Both the position numbers and the translations under genes were made by a program. Positions 43,011 through 53,775 of a stretch of DNA of 64,000 nucleotides are shown here, one piece after another (the first letter of the stretch is position 1; the number at the start of each line of letters is the position of its first letter). Where the stretch lies: contig CAUYUJ010015834.1 of the NCBI GenBank assembly GCA_963575745.1, positions 195,001-259,000 of the forward strand. The letters run 5' to 3'. The notes below the pieces were generated by a model. That model was given only the letters and a program-made list of their open reading frames with translations. It was not told the origin of the DNA and searched no databases. This DNA is from Prorocentrum cordatum (taxonomy: Eukaryota; Sar; Dinophyceae; Prorocentrales; Prorocentraceae).

Positions 43011-43805
43011 ATGGCGAGTCACCAGGTCAACGTCACGATCAACGGCGCCGTGGTTGACCAGAGCCCACCTGGGGATGGACCGGTTACGCGTGAGAACCTC
43101 AATCGCCGTGTTGACGACATCGTCAACGTTGCCCATGCGTTTACCGTGACCCTCACCAACATGGCCATTAACTTTCACGGGGCCTACGACAAGCATGTTG
43201 ACGAGGTGCAGAGGGCTGCCGATGACATGGCGCGGAGGATCGAGGACTTAACGCGGCAGAACGCTGCGTTGCTCCACGCCAGTGACGACGTCAACGAAAA
43301 CCTCAAGAGGGCGCAGGACGAGCTTAACGCCCTTGTGGCGACGATTACAGAGCTGAACATCAAGAATCGCGACTCGGAGGTTAACACGGCGGAGAATGCG
43401 ACCAAGTACAGGCGCATTAACGAAAACATTGGTTACCTCTTTGAACGCCGCCAGACGTCTTGCCGAGAATATCACGCCTCTGCAGGACTTCGAGGGCAAA
43501 CGGGGTGCGGCACTACGCATGTTAGTGGGAGTTACCGAGAGGCTTGAGGGTTTACAGAAGTTCTTGAATGACCCGATCAGCTCCTCGGTTACCATCATCC
43601 CGCAGGTGCCTCCGCCGTTACCTGAGCTGCCCCCAACGGCAGCACTCGCCAAGGCGCCACCCGTTGCCGTCACCGCGGCAGCCGGGTCCATGGCCTCAGG
43701 CGCGCCCCCAGTGATGCAGGTTAACGTGGCTCCATCAGGGAAAGCCCCCCCCCGGCTCAGGACCTTGCCGGCACAACCGCCAAAGCCGGAGGGATCCGAC
43801 GGTCC
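43011..43805 (+). CDS. extra ORF after pol, N-terminal part (coiled coil, Pro-rich)
   Basis: Starts at ATG 43,011, 88 bp after pol (MASHQVNVTING). The first about 140 residues are helical with heptad-like spacing (VDDIVNVAHAF, DDMARRIEDLTRQNAALL, LNALVATITELNIK), suggesting a coiled coil. Near 43,435 the coding frame moves by one (continuing as TSLNAARRLAENITPLQDFEG), then runs into a Pro/Ala-rich linker (VPPPLPELPP). Near 43,795 it moves back and joins the C-terminal part. No known domain is recognised. Codons end mainly in G or C, unlike gag-pol, suggesting separate, possibly host, ancestry. Its position corresponds to env-like or accessory ORFs of some copia lineages, but no signal peptide or membrane segment is seen. 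Confidence 0.7.
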
Positions 43806-45485
43806 ATGTCGCCGAACAAGATCCCGCAGTCAACGGGGCCACAACCTGTTTACAAGAAAGCGCCAAAGGCCATGCATGAGCGTAAACGGGAGTTGGAAGA
43901 GTTACTGCAGATCGGCATGAAGATGGATGAAGATCGTGCGAAGAGCAGTCAACGTGACGAAGTACCAAAAGGTCCTACCCCTGCTGTGAACGCGAGGCCG
44001 GCCAAGCCGCCTCCTCCGGGGCCTGGCGAGTCCAGAGCATCAAGCAGCGTTAGCGGCATGAAGCCCCCGCCTCCGGAGCCCAAGAGGTTACCGGTCCAGC
44101 ACATCCCGCCACCGCAGCCTCAAGTCGTTAACCGCACGAATGACCAGCTTGCGGGATACTCTCGGAACGTCGCCAGGGCCGTGCACCGCCCGCTGTACCA
44201 CGTCAACGGCCACATGCCCATGCTGAACGACAGGAGCGACGACTACGACGTTAACTACAAGGCGGAACCTGACCCCAGGGAAGTGGTCGCATTAACGATG
44301 AAGACGCGCGACAACTGGCGCAGGTTTGAGGGCAACTTCGTCGGGCATGTGGCGAAGGCGGGGTTAACGACCCCTGGCGGTCGGTCTATTCAGGGCAACA
44401 CAGGGCGGGAGCTTAACGATTACGATGAAGTGTTCGTTGACATCTACGGCCAACATGCTTACGGTTTCATCGGCTATGCCGTGTTGAAGGGCCCGAGCAG
44501 CTGGAGATCTCAGTTGACGGAGAAAGAGTTGACCAAGCATGATGAATGGGTTGACGCAGTTGGGCACGTCCAGTCCCTATTTGACGACGAGTACGTGCCA
44601 CCACTCCGCGTTGGCGATCTTCACCCATCGTGGTTTGAGCTCCACAGTTGCCCGGACACGCAGGTGTACGTCAACAAGGTGCCGGAGATGAACGAGAAGC
44701 AGCTTAACGGTCTTCTCTTAACGTGGGCAGGAATGCTGCCCCGCGGCAACCCCACTGTGATCTCCGTTAAGCACCTGGTGGAAGACACCCGTGGGCCGCG
44801 CGGTTACATCTCGACTGGAGTTACCGTAATTCGGTTTGCGACGCCTGATCTTGCCAAGCTCTACTGCCGTTAGATGAACGGGCTCCAGGTGCATTACCGC
44901 AACTACTTCATCGAGGACCTCGAGGTCAGGAGCACCGAGGAGATAAAGGGCAGCATCAACAGGCCTCCAGTCTACTGGCACCAGACCATCTTAGATGTTG
45001 CTCTTAACAATCAGGGATCCATGAGGGCACTTTACCGTGACAATTGGCCTGCTGATCATATCACCGAGCGTAAAAGCGATCATCGTGAGAAGCTTTGCTG
45101 GTTTGGCTGGTTACCGTGCGACGACTTCCCCAACTGGCTTACCGATCCGACCTGGACTGTGAACCCGTTTACCGGCGCTGCGGTCGAGGAGCACCTCCGT
45201 AACAATCCAGGCGGTGGGCCTCTGTTGAAGGCTCCCCGCGCCAGTTACTGGAGGGCCATCGGCACCTACCACAACATTGTTGACGGTTCCATCAAGAGCT
45301 TTGACGAGGGGTGCTGGCTCGACGACGAGGAGCGCATTAACGCGTACCTGGACACCGACTATTACAGCCCGATGCAAGCCCTTAACAGGGTGTCGTCCTA
45401 CACGGCAGCCAGTGTGGGGCATCGCGGGTTACCGAGGTCGAGGGGCGCACGGGCCCCGTCGGTGAGGCGCCCGCGCCGCCCGTGA
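43806..45485 (+). CDS. extra ORF after pol, C-terminal part, unknown function
   Basis: Continuous frame broken only by TAG 44,871-44,873. It starts with a basic, Pro-rich segment (PQPVYKKAPKAMHERKRELE, PPPPGPGESRASS, IPPPQPQVV), followed by about 430 residues of globular-looking, Trp/Tyr-rich sequence (VARAVHRPLYHVNGH, HAYGFIGYAVLKGP, HPSWFELHSCPDTQVYVNKV, REKLCWFGWLPCDDFPNWL, INAYLDTDYYSPMQALNRV) and a basic tail ending at TGA 45,483. Together with the N-terminal part it would be about 820 residues. I recognise no family, no protease, polymerase or nuclease motif, and no transmembrane span. The sequence keeps coding character across each lesion, so the protein was functional until recently. 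Confidence 0.75.
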
Positions 45486-45893
45486 AAGGCGGCAGGTGAC
45501 CAGCATGTTGTAGTTTACGCTCTTCCTCATCTCCCCTCTTAACTTGGCTTAACAATCGTGTGGCGGTAGCTTGTTGAGCTGAGCTGGTATGCATGTGCAT
45601 CTTTTGTAGTTACCGCAGGTATTGGCGAATAAAAAAGCGAAAGCAATCAAAATCATCCAAATGCTAGCCTGCCGTGTAAACTTTAGATGCTCCGTTTGAA
45701 CTTGTGACTGCAAGAGCGTTTACTCGAGCTCATGTTACATGTGTGAGAAACGTGGTGCTCGTAAACGCTGTCACGAGACCTTTCGAATTCAACGATATGA
45801 CGATTTGCGTGCAGCATGTTGCGCAGTTAAACCTGTTTTTATGTTTGAAGACACCTCCCCGTCAGCCCGTACGGACTAGCGTCCGAGGGGGGG
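45486..45893 (+). other. element 3' untranslated region and polypurine tract
   Basis: Noncoding segment with AATAAA near 45,629. GAGGGGGGG at 45,885-45,893 abuts the 3' LTR and is the likely polypurine tract priming plus-strand synthesis. Confidence 0.75.
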
Positions 45894-46068
45894 TGTTAAC
45901 ATGCAAGCGTTCAGGTGACTGGGGAGGAATAGTGACCCTGTTACCTTTGGCTCAAGTGTTTAACGGCTGAAGCCACCGAGACTCGCTTCGCCGTGCGGGA
46001 GTATAAAGGTGACCGATCATCATCACTGTTATTGGGCTCCCGTGCAGAACCCTCCTCGGGGTTTTGCA
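45894..46068 (+). repeat. 3' LTR (175 bp)
   Basis: TGTTAACATG to GGGGTTTTGCA, with TATAAA at 46,002-46,007. It contains TTTGGCTCAAG at 45,946-45,956 (the 5' LTR has one substitution here), identical to the last 11 bases of the dinoflagellate spliced leader. Confidence 0.95.
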
Positions 46069-46170
46069 GGAGGAGGAGGAGGAGAGGAGAGGAGAGCGAG
46101 TAGGCGGAGGGGAGAGATGGGGACGATTAGGCCGGCGGAAGTCGAGGGACCATGAGGGGAGGAGGAGGAG
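46069..46170. repeat. GGA tract, downstream half of the insertion target
   Basis: Continuation of the GGA microsatellite interrupted by the copia insertion. Begins with the GGAGG duplication. Confidence 0.75.
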
Positions 46171-46329
46171 GAGCGCAAGCCCCGTCCGACGACTCGAGAG
46201 GAGGACTACACCACGGCAGGTGCTTTACATCGGCGCGATGGAGCGGGTTCCTGGGAGAGGGGGCCCTGGCGTGTTCCTGCAGCTTCGGGCCCGCAGGGCC
46301 CTGGCGTCGCCACTTTTCCACACCATCCT

Positions 46330-47335
46330 GCAGAACGACGGCGGCGCGATAACGTCGACGACGACGACGACAGCAAGGATGACGACGACGACGACGACGA
46401 CGACGACGTCGACGACGACGACGACGACGACGACGACAACGACGACGGCGAGGATGACGACGACGTTGACGGCGAACGACGCCGGCGGCGGACGCCGACG
46501 ACGACGACGACGACGGACCCCCGGACCTCCTTCAGGGTATGTTTCGATTAGCATTCTAGCGGGAAGCCGGCTGTAGCGACGAGAAGCCTCCCATAGTCCC
46601 AACGAGGACCAGAAACGTTCAAGCCTCGGAGCCTCAATCCGCCAGGACTGCGACGGCATCGACGGTGAAGACGACGATGACGACGGCGACGACGGACTCA
46701 GGACCTCTTGCGGACGTTTTGTCAAGAAGGTCGTCGGGAAGCCAGCCGTGGCGACGAAAACTCTCCAAGGGGTCCAAGGATGGGGAGGCAAGGACGATAA
46801 CGACGGCCACACTGACAGCGATGACGACGGCGAGGATGACGGCAACGGCGGACGGCGTGACGGCAACGAGAAGTGACGACGATGACGACGTACCTCAGGC
46901 TTCTCTTTGGGATCTTGGGGTGTGTGTTGACAGGGCTGTCGCAGGGAAGCTGTCCGTGGCGAAGAAGCCCAAGAGTCCCAAAGATGGCCAGGCAGTTTTA
47001 AGGCCTTTGGGCCACCATTTTCCAGGACGACGGCGTCAAGGCAACGACGATAATGGCGAGGATGACGACGACGACGACGACGACGGACACGAACACGACG
47101 ATGAAAACGACAACGACGATGGCGGCGGCGGCGACGGCGACGGCGACGGCGGACGACGACGGCGTGACGACAATGACGACGGACTCCAGACCTCTCTTAG
47201 GGTACGCTTTGACAAGGATCTCAATGGGAATCCGGTCGTGGCAACGAGAAGCCATCTGGAAGCCCACGAAAATTATCCCGGCGAAGGGCCCAACCAGATG
47301 AAGCTGCGGGTGCCGCGAGGCAAGTGAGAAGAAAC
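46330..47335. repeat. higher-order repeat: (GAC)n plus conserved spacer
   Basis: Units of roughly 190-330 bp. Each consists of a CAGGACGACGGCG-like start, GAC triplets and a spacer of the type GGACCTCTCTTAGGG, TTTGACAAG, GGGAAGCC, GTGGCGACGAGAAG. Spacers lie near 46,527, 46,690, 46,900 and 47,184, with a fifth beyond the satellite at 48,237. Confidence 0.7.
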
Positions 47336-47359
47336 AGGGGGGGAGGAGCTGGGTCGTGT

Positions 47360-48030
47360 GCCGACATGGAGCGGGTGCGCCATGCGGACCCTGCCACTCG
47401 GGCCTTGGATGGAGCTCCGTATGGGGCCACGGCACGTGTGAGGGGTCAGCCGAATCGGGCGCGGGTGCGCCATGCGGACCCTTCCGCTGGGGCCTTCGGC
47501 GGAGCTTCCTTCGGGGCCATGAAACGTGTGAGGGGTGTGCTGAATCGGGTGCGGACACGCCGTGCGGACCCTGCCGCTGGGGCCTTTGGTGGAGCCCCCT
47601 TTATGGGGCCACGGAAAGTGTGAGAGGTGTGCCTAATCGAGTGCGGCTACACCATGCGGACCTTGCCGCCGGGGCCTTCGGTAGGGCTCCCTACGGGGCC
47701 ACGACAAGTGTGAGGGGTGTGCTGAGTCGGCTGCGGGTATGCCATGCGGACCCTTCCGCTGTGGCCTTCGGCGGAGCTCCCTTCGAGGCCACGGAACGTC
47801 TGAGGGGTGTGCCGAATCGGGCGCGGGAACGCCATGCGGACATTGCCGCTGGGTTCTTCGGTGGAGCTTCCTTCGGGGCCACGAAACGTGTAAGGGATGT
47901 GCTGAATCGAGTGCGGGTACGGCATGCGGACCCTGCCGCTGGGGCATTTAGTACAGCTCCCTCGTGTGGGGCCACGGAACGTGTGAGGGGTGTGCCGAGT
48001 CGGGTGCGGGTACACATGATGGCGATGAGA
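47360..48030 (+). repeat. 90-bp satellite, array 2 (about 7 units)
   Basis: Units of about 91 bp with TTCGGCGGAGCTTCCTTC, GGGGCCACGAAACGTGTGAG and GTGCGCCATGCGGACC. Same core as array 1, but a different linker. It interrupts the GAC higher-order repeat. Confidence 0.85.
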
Positions 48031-48185
48031 TGAGGCTATATGCAAGGCAGACGCAGGGATGGGAGGAGGGAGGAGGGGGAGGAGGAAGGGGGACGAAGGA
48101 AGGAGGAAGTAGGAACGCGGGGCGCTGTCCCTTCAAAACGGGGACACAACACCACATAATGGTTGGGAAAACATGTGGTTTGCAT
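48031..48185. repeat. purine tract and satellite trailer
   Basis: GATGGCGATGAGATG, purine-rich DNA and the trailer (48,111-48,175: GGAACGCGGGGCGCTGTCCC, then TTCAAAACGGGGACAC) shared with arrays 1 and 3. Confidence 0.7.
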
Positions 48186-48189
48186 CTTC

Positions 48190-49187
48190 CAGGAAGACGA
48201 CGGCAGCGACGACGACGACGACGATGACAGACCCTCATACCTCTCTTGGATCGCGGTTTGACGAGAATCTTGGCGAGAATTTATCTTTGGCGACGGGGAC
48301 GCCCCAAAGAGGCCCGACGAGGGTCAGTAAGGTTCATGGTCTTCAACCCTCCGGGACGACGGCGAAACCGACTACGAGGACGAGGACAACGGAAGCGGCG
48401 GCAACGGCGGCGTTGGTGACAACGGCTGACGACGAGGGCGAGGGCCAGGACGACGACGAGGTCGACGACCACACGGCGACGGTGGCGAATGGCGAGAACG
48501 GCGACGACGAGGAGGAGGAGGAGGAGGAGGAGGAGAAGGAGGAGGAGGAGAAGTCGAATGAGGAGGAGCAGGACAACGACGACGGCGACGAACGACGACG
48601 ACCAAAGGCGCTGACGGCCATGGCGACGGTGACGATGGCGAGGACGGGAAGGTGACGAGAACGACGACGTCCACGACGGCGGCAGACGACGACGACGACG
48701 ACGAAGACGACCTCGTGTCAGACGATGACGGCGACGGCGAGGTCGACGACGGCGACGCCGGCTGCGACAGCGACGGAGGCGTACGACGACAAGGACAGCA
48801 GCGGCGGCGGCCGCGGTGGACGGCGAGGGCGACGACGGCCAAGACGACTGCGGCGACGACGACGACAACAATGAGGGCGACGGTGCCGTCGGTAGGGCAA
48901 CGGGGCCGTCGGACGATGACGTTGGCGAATGACGACTTCGACGACCACCACCACGACGGCGACGACAACGAAGGCGACGACGACGATGACAACGGCGTGG
49001 ACGACGAGGAAGAGTATAACGACGACTGCGGCGACGACGTCGGCCACGGCGCTGATGGCGGTGACGACGTCGACAACCACGAGAACGAGCACGACGACGA
49101 CCACGACGGCGACGTACGACAACAGACGTCGACGCCGGCGGCAGCGGCCACGGCGGCGACAACGGCGACGAAGACGACGGCGAGTGA

Positions 49188-49229
<42 letters not shown>

Positions 49230-50221
49230 TACGACGACGGCGAGGGTAACGATGACGTCAACAGCGACGACGACGACAACGAGGACGACGACGGCGACAC
49301 CAAGGAGGAGGAGGAGGACAACCACAACGGCGACGGCGCTGACGGCCATGGCGACGGTGACGATGCCGAGGACGACGACGGCGACGAGGACGACGACGTC
49401 CACGGCGGCGGCGGCGGACGACGACGGATCACGACGACGGCGGCGCCCGCGCTGGACGACGACGGCGACGACGACGACGACGACTACGACGACGGCGAGG
49501 GTAACGATGACGTCAACAGCGACGACGACGACAACGAGGACGACGACGGCGACACCAAGGAGGAGGAGGAGGAGGACAACCACAACGGCGACGGCGCTGA
49601 CGGCCATGGCGACGGTGACGATGCCGAGGACGACGACGGCGACGACGTCCACGGCGGCGGCGGCGGACGACGACGGATCACGATGACGACGACGACGACG
49701 ACGCCGTGTGAGACGATAACGACAACGGCGAGTTCGACGACGGCGACGCCGGCTGCGACAGCGACGGCGGCGTACGACGACTGATGTCGACGACGACGAC
49801 GGCGGCGGCCACGGTGACAGCGACGCCAAGGAGGAGGAGGACAACCACAATGGCGACGGCGCTGACGGCCATGGCGACGGTGACGATGCCGAGGACGACG
49901 ACGGCGACGAGGACGACGACGTCCACGGCGGCGGCGGCGGCGGATGACGACGAATCACGACGACGACGGCGGCGACCGCGCTGCTGGACGACGACGACGA
50001 CGACGACGACGACTGCGACAGCGACGACGACGACGACGCCGTGTGACGACAACGGCGAGGACGACGACGGCGAGGACGACGAGGACGACGACGGCGAGGA
50101 CGACGAGGACGACAACGGCGAGGATGACGACAACGGCGAGGACGACGACGGTGACGCCGGCTGCGACAGCGACGGCGGCGTACGACGACTGATGTCGACG
50201 ACGACGGCGGCGGCCAAGGCA

Positions 50222-50267
<46 letters not shown>

Positions 50268-50274
50268 CGAGGAA

Positions 50275-50308
<34 letters not shown>

Positions 50309-50544
50309 GCGAGGATGACGACGACGACGACAATGACGACAACAGCGAGGACGACGACGGCGACGCCAAGCAGGAGGAGGAGGAGGAGGAGGAGGAGGAG
50401 GAGGAGGACAACCACAATGGCGTCGGTGCTGACGGCCATGGCGACGGTGACGATGCCGAGGACGACGACGGCGACGAGGACGACGACGTCCACGGCGGCG
50501 GCGGCGGACGACGACGGATCACGACGACGGCGGCGCCCGCGCTG

Positions 50545-50637
<93 letters not shown>

Positions 50638-50909
50638 TGCGGCGACGGCGACGGCGACGGCGAGGAGGACGACGACGTCCATTGCGTCGGCGTCGGCGGA
50701 CGACGACGGATCACGACGACGACGACGACGGCGGAGTCCGCGCTGGACGACGACGACGACGACGATGACGACGACGACGACGCCGTGAGAGACGATGACG
50801 ACAACGGCGAGGACGACGACGGCGACGCCGGCTGCGACAGCGACGGAGGCGTACGACGACAAGGACAGCGGTCGCGGCGGCGGCGGTGAACGCCGATGAC
50901 GACGACGAG

Positions 50910-50950
<41 letters not shown>

Positions 50951-51000
50951 GGATACGACGGCGACGCCGGCTGCGACAGCGACGGCGGCGTACGGCGATA
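48190..51000. repeat. 2.8-kb (GAC)n array with embedded higher-order units
   Basis: GAC/ACG/CGA triplets throughout. At least five copies of GCTGACGGCCATGGCGACGG occur (about 48,607, 49,338, 49,597, 49,859, 50,427). A 258-bp near-exact duplication links about 49,250-49,440 to 49,508-49,680. It produces a 964-residue open frame on the minus strand made only of low-complexity residues. Confidence 0.9.
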
Positions 51001-51149
51001 ACCGCAATGCCGGCGGCGGCGGCGGACGGCGCACGACGACTGCGAGGCGGCCGAGCAGGGGCGCCGCGCCGCCAGCGGTGCGGGAGCTCGCGGGGCAGCT
51101 CCTCGAGCCTGCGGGCGTGGGCCTTAGCCGCCGACGCCGCCCGTCGCCG

Positions 51150-51180
51150 CCGATGCCGTCGTCGTCGCCGCCGCCTCCGT

Positions 51181-51211
<31 letters not shown>

Positions 51212-51470
51212 CAGTCGTCGCCGTCTTCGCCGCTGTTTTTCGTCGTTGCGGACTTGTCGTCGCCATCGTTTCTGTCGTCGCCGCCGTCGTCGCCCTCGCC
51301 CTCGCCCTCGCCGTCCACCACCGCCGCCACCGCCAGCGCTGTCGTCGTCGTCGTCGTCGAACGCCTCCGTCGCTGTCGTTGCCGTCGTCGTCGTCGTCGT
51401 CGTCGTCGTGGTGGTGGACTTCCTTCGCCGCCGTCGTCGTTGTCGTCGTCGTTGCCGCCGCCGCCGTCCT
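51150..51470. repeat. (GTC)n triplet array, inverted relative to the GAC array
   Basis: GTC/TCG/CGT triplets complementary in orientation to 48.2-51.0 kb, separated by about 150 bp of mixed sequence, so the pair can fold back. Confidence 0.85.
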
Positions 51471-51603
51471 GGGAGGGCTGCCCGAGGCCGTCCGAGCTTT
51501 GCTGGCTCTGTGTCTGGGCCTCCAAGAGGCTGCTCGCCGCCGCGGCAGGACTCTCGACGAAAGCGCGTTTGCCGTCCCCTGAGACCCGACGTAACCAACA
51601 CAT
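51462..51603 (-). CDS. possible coding remnant, minus strand
   Basis: A minus-strand frame reads VSGDGKRAFVESPAAAAS, then LLEAQTQSQQSSDGLGQPSQ before entering triplet repeats. The composition is less repetitive than its surroundings and plausibly proteinaceous, but there is no domain, and the plus strand is also open. Confidence 0.2.
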
Positions 51604-51842
51604 AAGCCTGCTTGTTTCTAGGTGCGGGCAAATTTACTTGCATGGCAGTCGCCCCCCCCCTCTCGCCCCTCTTCAGACGAACGCTAGCGTGCAAGTGCCC
51701 TTCGAGTTGCGTGGTTTCCGCACGTGCCACAAGTCGTTTGCGGTTTGCGTCAGGTTTGCCCCGCCCCCCCCGTCCATGCAAGTAAACTTGCCAGCGGACA
51801 ACAAATATGAGATCCCGAGATCCGACGTTGCCAAAACATTAG

Positions 51843-52465
51843 CCTGGCGAAGGACCCAACCATATGCAGTTGTGAGTACGCTCTTAGTGAGCCACGCATT
51901 CGGTGGGGCTCCCTATGGGGCCACGAAACGCTGTCCTGGGTGGGGGAGACGCATGCGACCCCCCCTCCCCCAGTGGAACCTTCGGTGGAGCTCCCTATTG
52001 GGCCACGAAGCGCTGTCCTGGGCGGGGGAGACACATGCGACCCCTTCTCCCCTTTGTGGCCTTCGGTGGAGCTCCTTATGGGGCCACGAAGCGCTGTCCT
52101 GGGTGGGGGAGACGCATGCGCCCCCCCCCCCCATTGGTGGAGCTCCCATAGGGCCACGAAGAGCTGTCCTGGGTGGGGGAGACGCATGCGCCCCCCCCAA
52201 TGGGACCTTCAGTGGAGCTCCCATAGGACCACGAAACGATGTCCTAGGTGGGGGAGACGCATGCGACCCCCCCCCCCCCCACTGGAGCCTTCCCCTGGGG
52301 CCACGAAGCGTTGTCTTGGGTGGGGGAGACGCATGCGACCCCCCCCCACTGGGGCCTTCGGTGGAGCTCCCTGTGGGGCCACGAAACGTTGTCCTGGGTG
52401 GGGGGGACGCATGCGACCCCCCCACACTAGGGCCTTCGGTGGAGCTCCCTGTGGGGCCACGAAGC
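51843..52465 (+). repeat. 90-bp satellite family, array 3 (about 8 units)
   Basis: Leader (51,843-51,880: CCTGGCGAAGGACCCAACC, then CAGTTGTGAGTACG) like that of array 1, followed by shortened units of 72-83 bp with TTCGGTGGAGCTCCC, GGGCCACGAAGCGCTGTCC and GGGGGAGACGCATGCG, then a variable C-run. Confidence 0.85.
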
Positions 52466-52482
52466 TGTGTGATGCTGATGCT

Positions 52483-52513
<31 letters not shown>

Positions 52514-52565
52514 ATGATGACGATGATGGTGACGACGACGACGAAACCGACGACGATGATGATGC

Positions 52566-52597
<32 letters not shown>

Positions 52598-52744
52598 GTG
52601 GTGGTGCTGATCATGGTGATGATGATGCTGCTGATGATGATGATGCTGCTTATGATGATGATGATGATGCTGATGATGATGATGCTGATGATGATGCTGA
52701 TGATGCTGATGATGATGATGATCTTGATGTTGATGCTGATGATG

Positions 52745-52831
<87 letters not shown>

Positions 52832-52853
52832 GGGATGGTGATGATGATGCTGC

Positions 52854-52910
<57 letters not shown>

Positions 52911-52915
52911 CGGCG
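52466..52915. repeat. (GAT)n array
   Basis: GAT triplets with GCT interruptions over 450 bp directly after satellite array 3. Opens long poly-Asp/Met/His frames. Confidence 0.9.
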
Positions 52916-53030
52916 GTTATGAAAGGAGGGGGAGAAGGATGAGGGGGAGGGAGGAGGGAGGAGGGGAGAAGGAAGGAGGAGGAACGCGGGGCGCCGTCTC
53001 TTCAAAACGAGGACCCAACACTTGGGAATT
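52916..53030. repeat. purine tract and satellite trailer
   Basis: GGA-rich, then the trailer from 52,981 (GGAACGCGGGGCGCCGTC, TTCAAAACGAGGACCC) shared with arrays 1 and 2. Confidence 0.7.
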
Positions 53031-53775
53031 GAGACATCGCATTAAATCGCCACTGCAGCCCTGGACCCCACCTTTCTGCGCCATGCCTCGAGCCGGGTCG
53101 ATCTGTGAGGGCCCCGGGGCCCGAAATGGGGCGCACAGGCCCGTCGTGCGAAAGTTGCAGAGCCAGGGCCTCAGGGTCGCCGCCGCCGCCAGCATCGTCA
53201 AGGCCGTCCGCAGCGGCACGACGGTCGGAATGCGACCGGACGGGCAGCGGCGACGCGCTGCGGACCTGCGGAGCCGAGCCCGGCCGAGGGGCCGGCGGGC
53301 CGCTCGCAGCCGAGAAGGGCCCGGGCCGTCGCCGCAGCAACGGCACAGCAATCCCAGAAGTCCGACGGGAGGATGAAGGCGGGCCGGTCCCTCCACAGGG
53401 GGAAGGCTGAAAGATAGTCAGAAAATTGTCCAGGGACTACCATTTTGGGCAATCTTTGAGGTATGTTTGTTGGATTGTCATTTTTCGTCCAAAATCCCCC
53501 TGTAGGAGGACAGGCCCGACCCAACGGTAGGATCTTGCCACTCGGCGGCTCCAGAGGTCCCGACCCCTTCCCTGGGGGGCCGCTCTTTTCTGCGGATTCG
53601 CCTCTGATGGCCCCAGCAGGGCCCGATTGGCGGGGGCCGCGATCGAGGGACGTCGCCCGGATCGGCAGAGTCATGCTGCTGGCACGATGGTTAAGGACAG
53701 CCCTACACAGCTTTGGAGGGCTACGGCTGCCCTTCTTCATGAGGGAAAGAATCACACAGACACAATTAATCGTCG
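53031..53775. other. unclassified GC-rich sequence
   Basis: No gene recognised. 53,535-53,600 carries a weak inverted match to part of repeat D2. Confidence 0.35.

Larger units (their letters stand above)
35310..46068 (+). mobile_element. complete Ty1/copia LTR retrotransposon
   Basis: A 10.76-kb element with 175-bp LTRs beginning TG and ending CA, a primer-binding site, a polypurine tract and a 5-bp target duplication. The domain order gag, protease, integrase, RT, RNase H defines Ty1/copia. Two additions are unusual: a methyltransferase-like segment between integrase and RT, and a long extra reading frame between pol and the 3' LTR. The two LTRs differ at 5 of 175 positions, so insertion is fairly recent. 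Single stops (37,177; 38,113; 39,981; 40,932; 44,871) and frame changes (about 38,140; 40,930; 41,020; 43,435; 43,795) suggest a decaying copy, although some could be recoding sites or sequencing errors. Confidence 0.95.

Noticed and set aside
43011-45485. Extra copia ORF as a viral envelope protein
   Set aside because: No signal peptide, transmembrane segment or Cys-rich ectodomain pattern. Only its position is env-like.
48372-51266. 964-codon open frame on the minus strand
   Set aside because: Produced by GTC/TCG triplets that contain no stops. Composition is only Arg/Ser/Pro/Val, and the opposite strand is equally open.
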